In this document: piece after piece, positions 49,408 to 59,926 of the stretch
Layout: each line of letters starts with the position of its first letter
Position numbering within the stretch: position 1 is the first letter of the stretch
Origin: Paracoccaceae bacterium
GTDB taxonomy: Bacteria > Pseudomonadota > Alphaproteobacteria > Rhodobacterales > Rhodobacteraceae
Assembly: GCA_033344815.1 (NCBI GenBank)
Contig: JAWPMR010000001.1
Location: forward strand, 730,136-794,135
Direction: 5' to 3'
DNA length: 64,000 nt
Notes under the pieces: model-generated
Told to the model about the DNA's origin: nothing
What the model saw: the letters and a program-made list of their open reading frames with translations, nothing else
Databases searched by the model: none
Made by a program: the position numbers and the translations under genes

Positions 49408-50072
49408 TTCTTCAAAAAGTTGGCCAGTCTGAAAATTTTTTTTTCGCCGCGCAGCAGCGAATGACTGTTTAGTCCGCGACCTGTGAATTCCCTCCTCAAA
49501 AAATGCTGCGTTTTGCATGAATGGCCGGAAATCCCGCCGCACCGCGACAAGAATAATTGCGCGCCCGCAGAAAAATCCGTGCTGCGCGCGAGTGCAGCAA
49601 GAAAATATAAGGTCCGGTGAGGGCTCATTGCGGTCATCGGATGCGTTGCAGCATCAGGCCATTCAGCGCCACTTTCACTGTAACGGACAGCCCAGAGCGG
49701 ACCTCCACCACTTGGTCAACATGCTGCGACGCGGCCCGTCGAACCGGCCATTCGCCGCAGGTGCTAAACGATCCGAAAGCCGAAGGTCGGGATCTCGGAC
49801 ACAGCTGCCTATTGCTGATGCAGCGGCCGTCTCGCCTGAACTTAAGACCGTGATAGTTTACGATTGTACAGCAAAGCTTTCCAGTAGCGACCATTCATGC
49901 AAATCATTGTTTCCTCGAACTTTGAACCCCATCTCAGAGGCGGATGATATTGCCGCTGGGCAGCTATTTCTAATACTTGCGAAACACTCCATGATCTTTG
50001 AGCTTTCTGCTCTCAACCGGTTAGGGGTGTAGGTTCCATTTTTGCGACACAAGCCAGTTGCCCGGGCATGCT
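49408..50072. other. Gene-poor stretch beside the IS
   Basis: No gene can be supported. Open frames here run both ways and lack family resemblance. A fragment reading GCCCAGAGCGGAC near 49690 resembles pieces near 59490 and the arms of the inverted repeat at 63023-63128, so this is likely decayed repeat DNA. Confidence 0.4.
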
Positions 50073-51362
50073 TCAATTCCGAAGCAGATTTGGCAGCCAG
50101 GTGGCAAGTCCCGGCACGGCTATTGCAAACAGAAGGAACCCAACTATTCCTAGAAAAAACGGGGTATTCGCCTTCATGACCCGGATCTGATCAACATTGG
50201 CGATCTTCCCTGCGATAATAAGCGCAATAGCCATGGGCGGAGTAACCTGACCAATGACGACCGCAAGCACCATGAGCACTCCGAAGTGCACCAGATCAAC
50301 ATCATAAAAAATGAGTGTCGGAAGAATGATCGGCATTAAAACCGGGATGAGCGGGTCAAGGATCATCCCGGCAAGAATGGCCAGTACCAAAAGCACGAGA
50401 AGCCTGAGATACATGCTGTCGACCACCGTCGCCAAATCAATGAACTCTATTAAAAACTCTGGCAAGCGCGCATTCGTCAGGGCTGAACCAAGGGCAAAGG
50501 AAAGCCCCACGATAATCAGTAACTCACCACTGAGCTGGACCGCGTTGGACAAAACCCGATACAGCCCCTTCAAGTTGAGCACACGATATACCAGCATCGC
50601 AAGAACAAGCGCATAGATGACGGCGAAGGCTCCTGCTTCTGAGGGTGTAAATATCCCGACCACAAGCCCTCCTACGATGATCAAGGGCATGCCGAAGGAC
50701 AGGATGGCGCGGCGTCCTGTGCGCATCACCTCCTCGAACGAGAAGACCGCATAGGCCTTCCATCCGTTGCGGCGGGCAAGCCATGCAATGATCAGCATCA
50801 AAAGGACACCAAGCAACAAGCCCGGTATAAGGCCTGCAAGAAACAGGGAACCAAGCGACACGCCGGTCATAGCCGAATATAGAATCATGGGCGAACTGGG
50901 CGGAATCATTGGGCCGATGCCAGCTGATGATGCGGTGAGCGCTGCCGAAAAATCAGCAGGATAGCCGTTCTTGCGCATTTCAGGAATGACGATCGATCCA
51001 GTGCCGGCCAGGTCAGCTGTAGATGAGCCGATCATTCCGCCAAAGAACATACTAGTCACAACGTTTACATGGGCCAGACCGCCCCGCAACGACCCAACGA
51101 GAGCACGGGCAAATTCAAACAAGCGCCCTGATATCCCTCCCGCGTTCATGAGGCCACCAGCAAGTACAAAAAGCGGCAGCGCGATCAGCACGAAACGTCC
51201 AATCCCGGACATCATGGTTTGAGGCAGGGTTATCAACCAGGCCCCAGAAACAAAGTTGCTGAAGAATACGACCGCCATGATCGCAACAATCATCGGGATG
51301 CGGCAGACCAGCAAACCGCAAAGCATGACGATCGACAGACCTGCGCCGACAAGTGGTGTCAT
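50073..51362 (-). CDS. dctM: TRAP transporter large permease (DctM)
   Basis: The 429-aa, roughly 12-helix subunit carries substrate and sodium transport. Typical blocks are FVLIALPLFVLAGGLMNAGGIS, GGMIGSSTADLAGTGSIVIPEM and PPSSPMILYSAMTG. It ends the dctPQM operon on the minus strand and overlaps dctQ by four bases. Confidence 0.95.
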   Translation of the reverse strand: MTPLVGAGLSIVMLCGLLVCRIPMIVAIMAVVFFSNFVSGAWLITLPQTMMSGIGRFVLIALPLFVLAGGLMNAGGISGRLFEFARALVGSLRGGLAHVNVVTSMFFGGMIGSSTADLAGTGSIVIPEMRKNGYPADFSAALTASSAGIGPMIPPSSPMILYSAMTGVSLGSLFLAGLIPGLLLGVLLMLIIAWLARRNGWKAYAVFSFEEVMRTGRRAILSFGMPLIIVGGLVVGIFTPSEAGAFAVIYALVLAMLVYRVLNLKGLYRVLSNAVQLSGELLIIVGLSFALGSALTNARLPEFLIEFIDLATVVDSMYLRLLVLLVLAILAGMILDPLIPVLMPIILPTLIFYDVDLVHFGVLMVLAVVIGQVTPPMAIALIIAGKIANVDQIRVMKANTPFFLGIVGFLLFAIAVPGLATWLPNLLRN

Positions 51363-51946
51363 TGGTGGTCTCCATCAGCATTATGAGCTTTGCGACGGAA
51401 AGCGCCAACAAAGGCCGCCGCATAAGCCATCGCCACGCCAGCTGCCCCGAACATGAGCGCTGACGTAGAAGCTCCGGTTGGTAGCCCCACGTATAGCGTC
51501 TTGTCACCGCCAAAGAGGCGCACAAAATCGTAGGAAACATATGCCAGTGTCGCCAAAACCAAGCAGTTGAATGCGAGGCCGGCGCGCGCAATGAAAGGTC
51601 GTATCTGCGCAGGCATCTTTTCAAAAAAGAAGTCGATCCGGATCACGGTTCCGCGACGCATCGACAAAAACACCCCCGACATCGCCAGCCAGGGCATCGT
51701 CATCTGCACCATTTCCTCGGCCCAAGTAAAACTGTAGTTCATCAGATAACGCGATGAGGCATTCATAAACACGACCACGACTATGGAGGTCAGCGCGAGC
51801 ACGCCAATGGCTTCGACACTTCGGTTGATCGCGGTGTCAAGACGCCCCAATCCCTCATCAGGGTCAGCCAGTTCCATCTTGCGTGCTGTCCGGTCGATTT
51901 GTTCTGCGACAGCTTTTGCGTCATGGTCTTTGCTACTTTGCGTCAT
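51359..51946 (-). CDS. dctQ: TRAP transporter small permease (DctQ)
   Basis: The 195-aa, four-helix subunit that partners DctM. It shows VLALTSIVVVVFMNASSRYLMNYSFTWAEEMVQMTMPWLAM and RIDFFFEKMP, which are DctQ patterns. ATG 51946 is preferred; the frame is open 16 codons upstream to 51994. A charged cytoplasmic N-terminus of about 45 residues precedes the first helix. Confidence 0.93.
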   Translation of the reverse strand: MTQSSKDHDAKAVAEQIDRTARKMELADPDEGLGRLDTAINRSVEAIGVLALTSIVVVVFMNASSRYLMNYSFTWAEEMVQMTMPWLAMSGVFLSMRRGTVIRIDFFFEKMPAQIRPFIARAGLAFNCLVLATLAYVSYDFVRLFGGDKTLYVGLPTGASTSALMFGAAGVAMAYAAAFVGAFRRKAHNADGDHQ

Positions 51947-52046
51947 GGGAGCCCCTCTGCCGCGTGATCTGCAATAGAAACCGCGCACAAACACCTGCGC
52001 GCGGTCTGGAGAGTGCGACGTACCTGTCGCTGCTCATTCTAGCTTG

Positions 52047-53042
52047 TCACTGAGACGCTGCTTCGACAAAGCGGGCGGTGAACTCGGCCCCGGCGGTCTC
52101 GCCGATTTCTGCACCGATCGCTTTGGCGATATCGCTAAAGCTGGCGCCGTCGATCTCATTGAATTTGACGTCCGGGGAGCGTTCACGGATAACAGCCTCG
52201 AGTGACGCGTCGTTCTCAGCACCATAAGCGCGGCTCGATTCCACAGCGACCCGGGCTGCTGCATGTACAGCTTCACGCTGTGCATCCGTAAGGCTCTCGT
52301 AGCGCCGAAGGTTCATCACCAGCGTAATTGGCGTATAGACGTGACGTGACAACGAAATGTAGTTCTGCACTTCATCCCAAGACCACTTTGCGATGTTGCC
52401 AAAAGGGTTCTCCTGACCGTCAATGACGCCCTGTTGGAGCGCAAGATAAACTTCTCCGATATTCATCTTGATCGGGGATGCGCCAAGCATTTCGAACGAC
52501 ATGATCCGCGTGCTGCTTCCTGGCGTCCTAAGCTTCAGCCCTTCAAGATCGGCGGGTGTCACAACCGGGCGGATATTGTTGGTGATGTGGCGAAAGCCGA
52601 TCTCACCAAACCCCAGCACCTTCAGACCAGCGTTTTCCTGGAAAGACTTGTCCAGTTCTTCCCCGATCGGGCCGTCCAGAACTGCGGAGACCTGCTCGCG
52701 GCTGGTGAAAAGGAACGGGATGTCAAAGACCGCAAACTTAGAGTCGAGTTGTACAGCGTCCGATCCGATTGGAATGACGTCCAATTGGCCGGTGCGCACC
52801 TGTTGCATGTGCACAATCTCATCACCTAGCGTGCCACTGTCGAAATACTCGATGGCAACCGCATCACCCATCTCTTCGTTGAGGGCATCTCGAAACGCTC
52901 CAAGAATTTGCTGCGTTGACGCTCCGGGGGTGCTTTCGACAGACATCCGCAGATCCAAAGCATCCTGTGCGGTTGCGGTCGTGGCGCATAGCGTCGCTGC
53001 CATGGCGAGGCCGATCGCCGACCTTCTTTTGAAACTCATCAT
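52047..53042 (-). CDS. dctP: TRAP transporter substrate-binding protein (DctP)
   Basis: The 331-aa periplasmic protein has a clear signal peptide (SFKRRSAIGLAMAATLCATTATAQ, cleavage near residue 25) and a good ribosome site (GGGAGGA) before the start. DctP features are LRMSVESTPGASTQQILGAF and the LKLRTPGSSTRIMSFEMLGA segment with the carboxylate-binding Arg, followed by GVIDGQENPFGNI. The ligand is probably a small organic acid; the exact one cannot be told. Confidence 0.95.
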   Translation of the reverse strand: MMSFKRRSAIGLAMAATLCATTATAQDALDLRMSVESTPGASTQQILGAFRDALNEEMGDAVAIEYFDSGTLGDEIVHMQQVRTGQLDVIPIGSDAVQLDSKFAVFDIPFLFTSREQVSAVLDGPIGEELDKSFQENAGLKVLGFGEIGFRHITNNIRPVVTPADLEGLKLRTPGSSTRIMSFEMLGASPIKMNIGEVYLALQQGVIDGQENPFGNIAKWSWDEVQNYISLSRHVYTPITLVMNLRRYESLTDAQREAVHAAARVAVESSRAYGAENDASLEAVIRERSPDVKFNEIDGASFSDIAKAIGAEIGETAGAEFTARFVEAASQ

Positions 53043-53133
53043 CTTTTTTCCTCCCTTGGTATGTTACTGGTTAGTGCCGTTCCTTGTTATTGTTCAATCG
53101 CTCCTCATTGGGCCGTGCTTTTTGTCTTGGAAA

Positions 53134-54411
53134 TTATGCCGTGGTCGGCGGAACCGCTGCCAAGAAATAGGATTCGTTGCCAACGCCGCATACGGTGCCA
53201 GCAACCGACCCAGCATCAATATCGATCAGCCAAACGAGACTGCTGCCTGAGCCCCCTTTTGCGCCGCCGATCACACAGGCATATCGACCACAGATTGCAA
53301 TCCCTCTTGGTCTGGACGGGCCGCCGGCAGGTGCGTCGGGATACAGTCTGTGCCTTTCCGCGGGCTGGCCGGCGATGGCGGCATCGACATCGAGGATCGA
53401 AATTGCGTTGGTGCGGAAGCACGAAGCAATGAGCAGCTTGCCATCTTGAGAAAACGCGACGCCGAATGGACGGCTGTGCATACTATCCTCACTGCCGCCC
53501 ACTTTAATGCGGGCCATTTCTGAATCGGGGCGCCCCGCAGCAGCGCGTGCCACATCAATGATGGATACGGTTTCGCCCTCATAAGGGCGCGACATGCTTT
53601 CACGGGCCGCAACTGCGACGAGCTTGCCATCAGGGCTCAAGGCCATACCGAAGGGTCCGGTTTCGGTGGGCACACGGTTGATCTCTGCGTCAGGTGCACC
53701 GGACCGGGCTTTGGCAAGATCAAGAACAGATACGTCGCTGAAACCACCGTTGCCAATAAAGACGACACCACCAGATATCGGGGAGATCACGATACCGGTG
53801 GGATTGGGGTAATGACCGAACGTCTCATGTGGACTGTCGTGGCTGCTGGGAACTCTTGCGGTGTGATCGGGGTTGAGCACCAATGATGTGCGAGCGGTTA
53901 CCTGGCGTGCGCCGACGTCGATCACCGTCAATTCATCCCCGCCGTCTTCGCTCCCCGCCGCCTCGCCACAATTGACGAGCAGTGCTTTACCATCCGGCGT
54001 GAGCGCACAGCCCACTGGTCCCGTGCGTCCGGTCGAGATGAATTCGACGACAGCGCCAAGCGTGTCATCATGCGCAGGATCCAGTGCCGCATTGACATCC
54101 AGCATCGTCACCAACCCCGGGTGACCGTGTTGATAGGCGCCTGCTGCTTCCGGCGTCGCGGCACCTGAATGGCACACGACATAGGCATATTGCCCGGCAG
54201 CATCCACGGCCACTGTGACCGGTTGGCCGCTGGCACGGGCGTCTGCATTCCCGTCGCCGTCAAGATCAAGGTCAGGTGTTGCGCGAGGGCGCGATACAAC
54301 TGCATTGGACGTACCATCATTTTCCGGCAGCAACGCCTTTTCGATATCCACAATCGCGACGTTGTCGTCCCAACGCCCACTGACGATAAGATGCCCCGAT
54401 GAGCCTGTCAT
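53134..54411 (-). CDS. YVTN-type beta-propeller protein
   Basis: The 425-aa protein is made of repeated blades such as GPFGMALSPDGKLVAVAARES and RPFGVAFSQDGKLLIASC, followed by SIIDV/SILDVD strands, typical of YVTN/lactonase-like seven-bladed propellers. Such proteins are usually periplasmic, yet no signal peptide is visible at ATG 54411, so the 5' end may be missing or misread. It lies upstream of dctP on the same strand, with a 90-base gap. Its function is unknown. Confidence 0.75.
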   Translation of the reverse strand: MTGSSGHLIVSGRWDDNVAIVDIEKALLPENDGTSNAVVSRPRATPDLDLDGDGNADARASGQPVTVAVDAAGQYAYVVCHSGAATPEAAGAYQHGHPGLVTMLDVNAALDPAHDDTLGAVVEFISTGRTGPVGCALTPDGKALLVNCGEAAGSEDGGDELTVIDVGARQVTARTSLVLNPDHTARVPSSHDSPHETFGHYPNPTGIVISPISGGVVFIGNGGFSDVSVLDLAKARSGAPDAEINRVPTETGPFGMALSPDGKLVAVAARESMSRPYEGETVSIIDVARAAAGRPDSEMARIKVGGSEDSMHSRPFGVAFSQDGKLLIASCFRTNAISILDVDAAIAGQPAERHRLYPDAPAGGPSRPRGIAICGRYACVIGGAKGGSGSSLVWLIDIDAGSVAGTVCGVGNESYFLAAVPPTTA

Positions 54412-55416
54412 TGGCGGCGGCCCCTGTTGGAATTGTCAGCAATGATCCTATGCTGTATTTCAGGCTGCGCCTGATTGCTGCCAGAAATCTCGCAACAGGC
54501 CGCGGTTACAGAGAGCAGCCGGTTGTCAGAAGCACTTGTTTCCCCGCAAGAACGATTAAGCAGGTCGCGGATTGATGTGTCTTCCGGAGACGAATTCCAT
54601 AGAATACAGTACGCATTCGTATAGTTCACGTCGTCAAATTTGACGGTCAAGCTATCCGCATTCATATGATTTTTAACCCGTCCCCGGTCTTTAGAATGGT
54701 AACGGCTGAATATCGCAAGTCAACTTGAACGTGGTTGCCGTCGCTGGAGATGTCGATGGAATTCCATCAACGGTATGGAAAAAATTAGGCTTAGCTAGTG
54801 CCAAAACTCTCCGGAGTCCAAGTGCAAATTTAGGAAAAACAGTGGCAAGGGTAGACTGATACTCAGAGGTCTTTAGCTGGCTGTCCCAAGATAGATAAGG
54901 TTTTCCTGCACGACCTGAAGTCATTCAAAGCCAGACGACATTGATTGTCGGGCGCGCGCGCCAAAACCGGATTTCTCGTTGCATGCGGCGCGGGTTCCTT
55001 ATGTCCCCTTCAATTAAGATAATCAAAATGGTCGCCTGTTATTCGGCAAAACGAATTTTTGCCGCTGCTACTAGGCGCGTCATTCGAGAAGCCAAATTTG
55101 GTTGTTATGCTGCATGCGCGAGCGTCATCGATGAAGCATTTCCGATTTGGGCTGATAACTGACCTCGGGTGTAGTGCAGCACAATCAGATGTTCTGGAAA
55201 CTTGCCCATCAAGGACGGCCCAAAGCGGTCGCTCGAAACGGTATTCGTATGCTGCGGTCGCAGCCCGCATTGCCGACATTCGCCGCAAGCGCAAAATCCA
55301 GTGATGGGCGAATTCTCACATCGCGGACGAAACCGCCTCCGGTTAGCAGCACGTTTCGATAAGTATCCCTGATGTGATACCATCGCTAAGAAGCTTTTCA
55401 TAAGTTAGGGGGTAAT
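54412..55416. other. Gene-poor stretch
   Basis: About 1 kb without a gene I can support. An 85-codon frame at 54408-54665 (minus) touches the propeller start but does not look like a signal peptide or a known domain. Near 55205-55270 there are fragments (GCCCAAAGCGG, GCAGCCCGCATTGCCGACATTCG-like wording) resembling other repeat debris in this window. AGGGGG before ATG 55417 is the ribosome site of the next gene. Confidence 0.4.
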
Positions 55417-56043
55417 ATGTACCAGGCGAAGAAGGTCGTAAAATCTGCAGAGGAGCTGCAAGCAATTCTGGGCCCCGAGTTTCCGAGCCAGACAGCCAAG
55501 GTTATTGATCATATCGATGTACACTGTCGGGCATGGATTGAGCGGTCAACTTTCGTAACAATTGCAAGCGGCGACTCTCGGGGGCAAATGGATGTCTCAC
55601 CAAAGGGTGATCCGGCGGGGTTCGTCAAAGTTCTTGATCGCAATACACTGGCAGTGCCGGACCGGATCGGCAACCACCGCGGCGATACATTCATGAATGT
55701 CCTAGAAAACCCCCGAGTCGGGCTCATGTTCATCATCCCGATGAGAAAGGAAGTGGTGCGTGTCAACGGCTCCGCTCGCGTGGTCATGGATGAAGAGCTT
55801 CTAAGTCTTACAGAAGTCAATGGGCACCGTCCCGATCTTGTTCTACTTGTCCGCGTTGAAGAAGCCTTCTTCCACTGTGGAAAATCAATGATCCGTTCGC
55901 GCATGTGGCAACCAGATCGATGGGGATCAATCGATGGCTTGCCGAGCTACGCGCAGGCCCTAAAGGACCATGGCGAGCTTGACGATGCTGTAGACGATCT
56001 CGAAAAGCGTATGGCTAATAATGAAACAGACAGGCTGTATTAG
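55417..56043 (+). CDS. PPOX-class FMN-binding protein
   Basis: The 208-aa protein has the split-barrel flavin-binding fold of pyridoxamine-phosphate-oxidase-like proteins: FVTIASGDSRGQMDVSPKGDPAGFV, LAVPDRIGNHRGDTFMNVLENP and VRVNGSARVV are typical of the MSMEG_1061-like group. It probably acts as a flavin- or F420-type oxidoreductase or heme-binding protein; the substrate is unknown. It stands alone and is followed by 250 bases without a gene. Confidence 0.85.
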   Translation: MYQAKKVVKSAEELQAILGPEFPSQTAKVIDHIDVHCRAWIERSTFVTIASGDSRGQMDVSPKGDPAGFVKVLDRNTLAVPDRIGNHRGDTFMNVLENPRVGLMFIIPMRKEVVRVNGSARVVMDEELLSLTEVNGHRPDLVLLVRVEEAFFHCGKSMIRSRMWQPDRWGSIDGLPSYAQALKDHGELDDAVDDLEKRMANNETDRLY

Positions 56044-56295
56044 GTAGTGTTAGGTTTGGGCTCAGAGCCGCCGAATGTTAACGCAGAGATCCGCGAAGGC
56101 CTTTTTTCCTGAAACCGACCTTTCACCGGGCCATTGTGCTTTTCGGGGAAACACCTGTAAATGCACTATTTTTTCGAACAATCAGCTGATCGCGGGACGT
56201 TCGTTGTTTGACGATGTGCATTGGGGCTGTGGGCGGCGAAATCTAGCTCCGAGCCCTATAACGGACACATCGATACGCTTGATACTGCGCCGTTT

Positions 56296-57093
56296 CTATA
56301 CAGCTTTGCGCCCAGTCACCACAAACTGTGGCGAAACAACCAAGTACGTGCCATCGGAAAGCGTCTGCTCTACTTGCGCCACAACCTGATCTACCTGTTG
56401 GTGATCAATCGCCCCACTTTCGCGAGCGTACGTTGCCATGTTGCGGATCGTACTAAGAAGCCGGCCGTCCACATCGGCATTGGTCATGATTGAAACTTCA
56501 ACATCTTGGAAACCCGCCTCGATGAAAGCCCTACGCAGTTTCCTACCCATGTCCGAATTGCGACACGCATGCGATGCGGCTTTGACAAACTCCCTCCAAG
56601 TGCCATGTAAAACTTGCTCCGCGACCATCATGTACCAATCTCCATCGATGGCATGAGCCAAACCATTCGGCCGACGAACTCGATGAAATTCCCGCAAAGT
56701 GTCCACGGGGTCATCGACATACATGATCATGTTTCGTGCTGAAACTCTATCAAGCGTTTCGTCAGTGAGAGGTAACGAGTAGCCATCATTTAGAAGCGTT
56801 GTCACTTGACCGGAAACTCCTGCAGCAGCCGCGTTCGCACTTACGATTTCGAGGAACTCGGCGTTGATGTCGATTGCGTGGATGTGTTTATTGGGACCAA
56901 CTTGTATGGCAAGCTCCGTTGAAACCTTACCCGCTCCGCATCCGAAGTCTGCGACCACCTGGCCGGTCGAGATTTCGGCAGGTCTGAAAAGAAGCTCTGT
57001 TGTTTCGTCCCAATCAAAGCCTTCCTGGTAAGCAGACATCCTATCAGGTTCTATTTCATGCCAATGCGTCTTGTAGAATGGATCAGCTACCAT
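56296..57093 (-). CDS. SAM-dependent methyltransferase
   Basis: The 265-aa class I methyltransferase has motif I VADFGCGAGKVS near residue 50, the acidic HAIDINAEF (motif II), LDRVSARNMIMYVDDP and VDTLREFHRVRRPNG (post-motif region), as in the UbiE/methyltransf_11 group. The substrate is unknown. It starts after AAAAGGAA. It is divergent from the TPR gene at 57218. Confidence 0.85.
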   Translation of the reverse strand: MVADPFYKTHWHEIEPDRMSAYQEGFDWDETTELLFRPAEISTGQVVADFGCGAGKVSTELAIQVGPNKHIHAIDINAEFLEIVSANAAAAGVSGQVTTLLNDGYSLPLTDETLDRVSARNMIMYVDDPVDTLREFHRVRRPNGLAHAIDGDWYMMVAEQVLHGTWREFVKAASHACRNSDMGRKLRRAFIEAGFQDVEVSIMTNADVDGRLLSTIRNMATYARESGAIDHQQVDQVVAQVEQTLSDGTYLVVSPQFVVTGRKAV

Positions 57094-57217
57094 TTCCTTT
57101 TTCCATTTCGAGCCTCAAGACAAGCCATAACATAGAATTCTTGCTACGGCATGCAATCGATCCATTTGGGTGCGCGAATTGGCTGTGCTAAACTCCTTCC
57201 ATAGGGGGAATAATTCA

Positions 57218-58852
57218 ATGGTCGAATACTTTGATCTCGGTGACTACAGCCGTCAGGTAACCCGTGATGATGTCGCACAAACATGGTTCGACAGGGGGCT
57301 TGTCTGGCTTTTTGCGTATAATCATGAGGAAGCAATTGTCTGTTTCGAAAAGGTCTTGGAAGCAGATGCATCTTGCGCTCTGGCGCATTGGGGTATCGCC
57401 TATGCGTTGGGCCCCAATTACAACAAGCCTTGGGAAGTTTTCACCCCGGAAGAAAAAGCGCCCGCATTGCAGCGCGCGCACGCAGCACTTGAAGCGGGAT
57501 TGGCATTGAACGATGCAAATCCTGCTGAACGCACCCTCATTCAAGCATTGGCGTCTCGATATCCGACAGACCCTGGCATCGAAGATTATCAACCGTTCAA
57601 CGATGGATTTTCAGTGGCGATGAAGCCTGTTTACGAGGCGCATCCCGATGACCTCGATATCGCCTTCGTCTATGCCGAGGCCTTGATGAACCGCACGCCT
57701 TGGCAGCTTTGGGATTTCCACAAAAGCGTGCCGAACCCGGACGCATCGACACCCGAGGCCATGGCCGTCATGGAGCGCGCATTTGAGCAGACACCGGGCG
57801 CATGGGACCATCCTGGGCTTCTACATATGTACATTCACATGATGGAAATGTCGCCACATCCCGAACGCGCCCTGCGACATGGGGACCGGTTAACGACTTT
57901 GGTTCCCGACGCGGGGCATCTTGTGCATATGGGAACGCATATCGACGTTCTTTGTGGTGATTATCAGAATGTGCTTGATCGCAATCTTGCGGCGGCCAAA
58001 GTTGACGACGTCTTCAAGGATTACGCCGGAGCCGCCAATTTCTATGCCCTTTACCGTATCCATAATCTTCATTTCGCCTCTTACGGCGCGATGTTCCTCG
58101 GGCAAAAAACGGCTGCCGTAGCTGCCGCCAAACGATTGCGTGAAGAGGTCCCCGACGAGGTCGTCAGATCATACCCAGATATATTTGAGACCTTTGTTGC
58201 CGCCGCACCACATGTCTACATTCGTTTTGGTATGTGGTCCGAAATCCTTGAACTTGAACAACCCAAGGACAAGGAACTTTATGTTACAACGAACGCTTTG
58301 ATCTACTATGCAAAGGCCATCGCTTTTGCAAACCTGGGGCGTCACGACGAGGCAAAGGCAGCGATGGTCGATTTCACGGCGGCCTACGCCGAGGTCCCAG
58401 ACACGCGTATGCTTTTTAACAACACGGCTCGCGATGTGCTGGCGGTTGGTGAGGAGATGATGAAGGGCGAAATCGCATTTAAGGCTGGACGTCAGGACGA
58501 AGGGCTTGACCATCTTCGCAGGGCGGTTGAACTGGATGATAATCTTGAATACGAAGAGCCGTGGTCGTGGCCCCAGCCGACCAGACATGCCTTGGGAGCG
58601 CTTTTGTTGGAAGCTGGAGAATATGCAGAGGCTGAGGCGGTCTACCGTGCAGACCTGGGTCTCGATGGGCAGTTACCGCGCCCGAGCCAGCATCCGCGAA
58701 ATGTCTGGGCTCTTCATGGCCTGCATGAGTGTTTAGTGCGCCGCGACAATAAGACCGAATTGCCCCATGTAAGCCTGCTGCTTCATCAAGCTGTTGCCCG
58801 CGCCGATGTTCCTATCAACGCCAGTTGCCTTTGCCGCGCCAACGCGACCTAG
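57218..58852 (+). CDS. Tetratricopeptide-repeat protein
   Basis: The 544-aa soluble protein is made of TPR-like helix pairs: WFDRGLVWLFAYNHEEAIVCFEKVLEADASCALAHWGIA at the N-terminus, and GEIAFKAGRQDEGLDHLRRAVELDD and AGEYAEAEAVYRADLGLD near the end. In between, DHPGLLHMYIHMMEMSPHPERAL and HLVHMGTHIDVLCGDY are conserved, His- and Met-rich and could bind metal. This family occurs widely, often as lone genes, with no known function. ATG 57218 follows AGGGGGAA; the frame opens 16 codons earlier. Confidence 0.85.
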   Translation: MVEYFDLGDYSRQVTRDDVAQTWFDRGLVWLFAYNHEEAIVCFEKVLEADASCALAHWGIAYALGPNYNKPWEVFTPEEKAPALQRAHAALEAGLALNDANPAERTLIQALASRYPTDPGIEDYQPFNDGFSVAMKPVYEAHPDDLDIAFVYAEALMNRTPWQLWDFHKSVPNPDASTPEAMAVMERAFEQTPGAWDHPGLLHMYIHMMEMSPHPERALRHGDRLTTLVPDAGHLVHMGTHIDVLCGDYQNVLDRNLAAAKVDDVFKDYAGAANFYALYRIHNLHFASYGAMFLGQKTAAVAAAKRLREEVPDEVVRSYPDIFETFVAAAPHVYIRFGMWSEILELEQPKDKELYVTTNALIYYAKAIAFANLGRHDEAKAAMVDFTAAYAEVPDTRMLFNNTARDVLAVGEEMMKGEIAFKAGRQDEGLDHLRRAVELDDNLEYEEPWSWPQPTRHALGALLLEAGEYAEAEAVYRADLGLDGQLPRPSQHPRNVWALHGLHECLVRRDNKTELPHVSLLLHQAVARADVPINASCLCRANAT

Positions 58853-59926
58853 CGGGCCGCGACGCAAAAGCAGACCTCTTGCGACAAAGCCGCTGGGCGA
58901 TGCGTTGAATAAACGTTTTGAGCCCGAAGCGGATATTCGAAGGAAGCATGGCGTTGGGATGCAGCTCCACAAATACAGGATGATCTCGATAAGAGTGTTG
59001 TGTCGGATGAGCTGAGACGCACGGGAGTTTTATTTGCCGCCGGCTGATCGAAATCTATCTCTGGCCAGTTCTTCTTGGTTTTCTGGTTCCTCAATGGCGG
59101 CTTCAGGGCTAGGTTTGAATGATTAACCGGAGAATGGCGCCATCGACTGATTGGGAACCATTACTAGTGGACCATTCGAGATGTTTGCTCGTGCGCAATC
59201 TGCACGTGATCTTGCGCGCTTGCTTCCTCTGCTTGGGATACAAGATCGCTCACCACTAGATAAATTGGTAAAGGCGTATTCAGAAGAATCAAAAAAAGCT
59301 CCGAGCTTTGACGGCGGATGGGGCCGTCTAGACATTGCTAGGCTGTCAGGGCACGCCGAACTAGGCTCTCGAGCTTGATCGCAGAGCGCCCTCCTTACGC
59401 GTGTGAAACCTAACAGCCCCAAAGTGACCAGCAAGCTTTGAGAATGGGAGTGCATGCTGCAGGTGCAAACACAGTGCCCCGACTTCCCCAGAGCGGACCT
59501 TCAAGCCGTCTAAACCAAATGTTGGCTATCGATGACGGCTCAGAGCCCATACCGGAATTGCCAGCTTCTTGCTGCGCGCTCTCATAACATGGGCTTTGCG
59601 GCGACGGCGAAAAACATTAAATTGCTGAGCAGCGAGAACAGCAGACGTTCCCGAATGCGGGGAATGAAATCGAAGTTGGCAACGACTTTGACAGAAATTC
59701 TTCGCCGATATTTTCGGCGTGCCAGAAGTCATCGCCTAACGATCAGAACAACCACTGGATCAACTATCCGGGCTCCAAAAGGCGAGGCTCGATACCCTAC
59801 GACTCTCTCCGGTCTGCCACTGTACGTGGCAACGCAGTTTTTTGTAGACAGCAAGAAGGTTCAAAAAATTTAACCAATGTGCAAACATTGGCTGAATGTC
59901 CGCCCCCACTTAAGAGGTGATTTTCG
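58853..59926. other. Gene-poor stretch
   Basis: No gene can be supported in about 1070 bases. Open frames of 60-113 codons occur on both strands without family resemblance. Fragments such as CCCAGAGCGGACCTTCAAG (near 59490) and GAGCCCGAAGCGGA (near 58920) resemble the arms of the inverted repeat at 63023-63128, which suggests decayed copies of a dispersed repeat. Confidence 0.4.

Noticed and set aside
49146-49637. 163-codon frame on the minus strand
   Set aside because: It crosses the IS boundary at 49407 and reads OrfA in the wrong frame.
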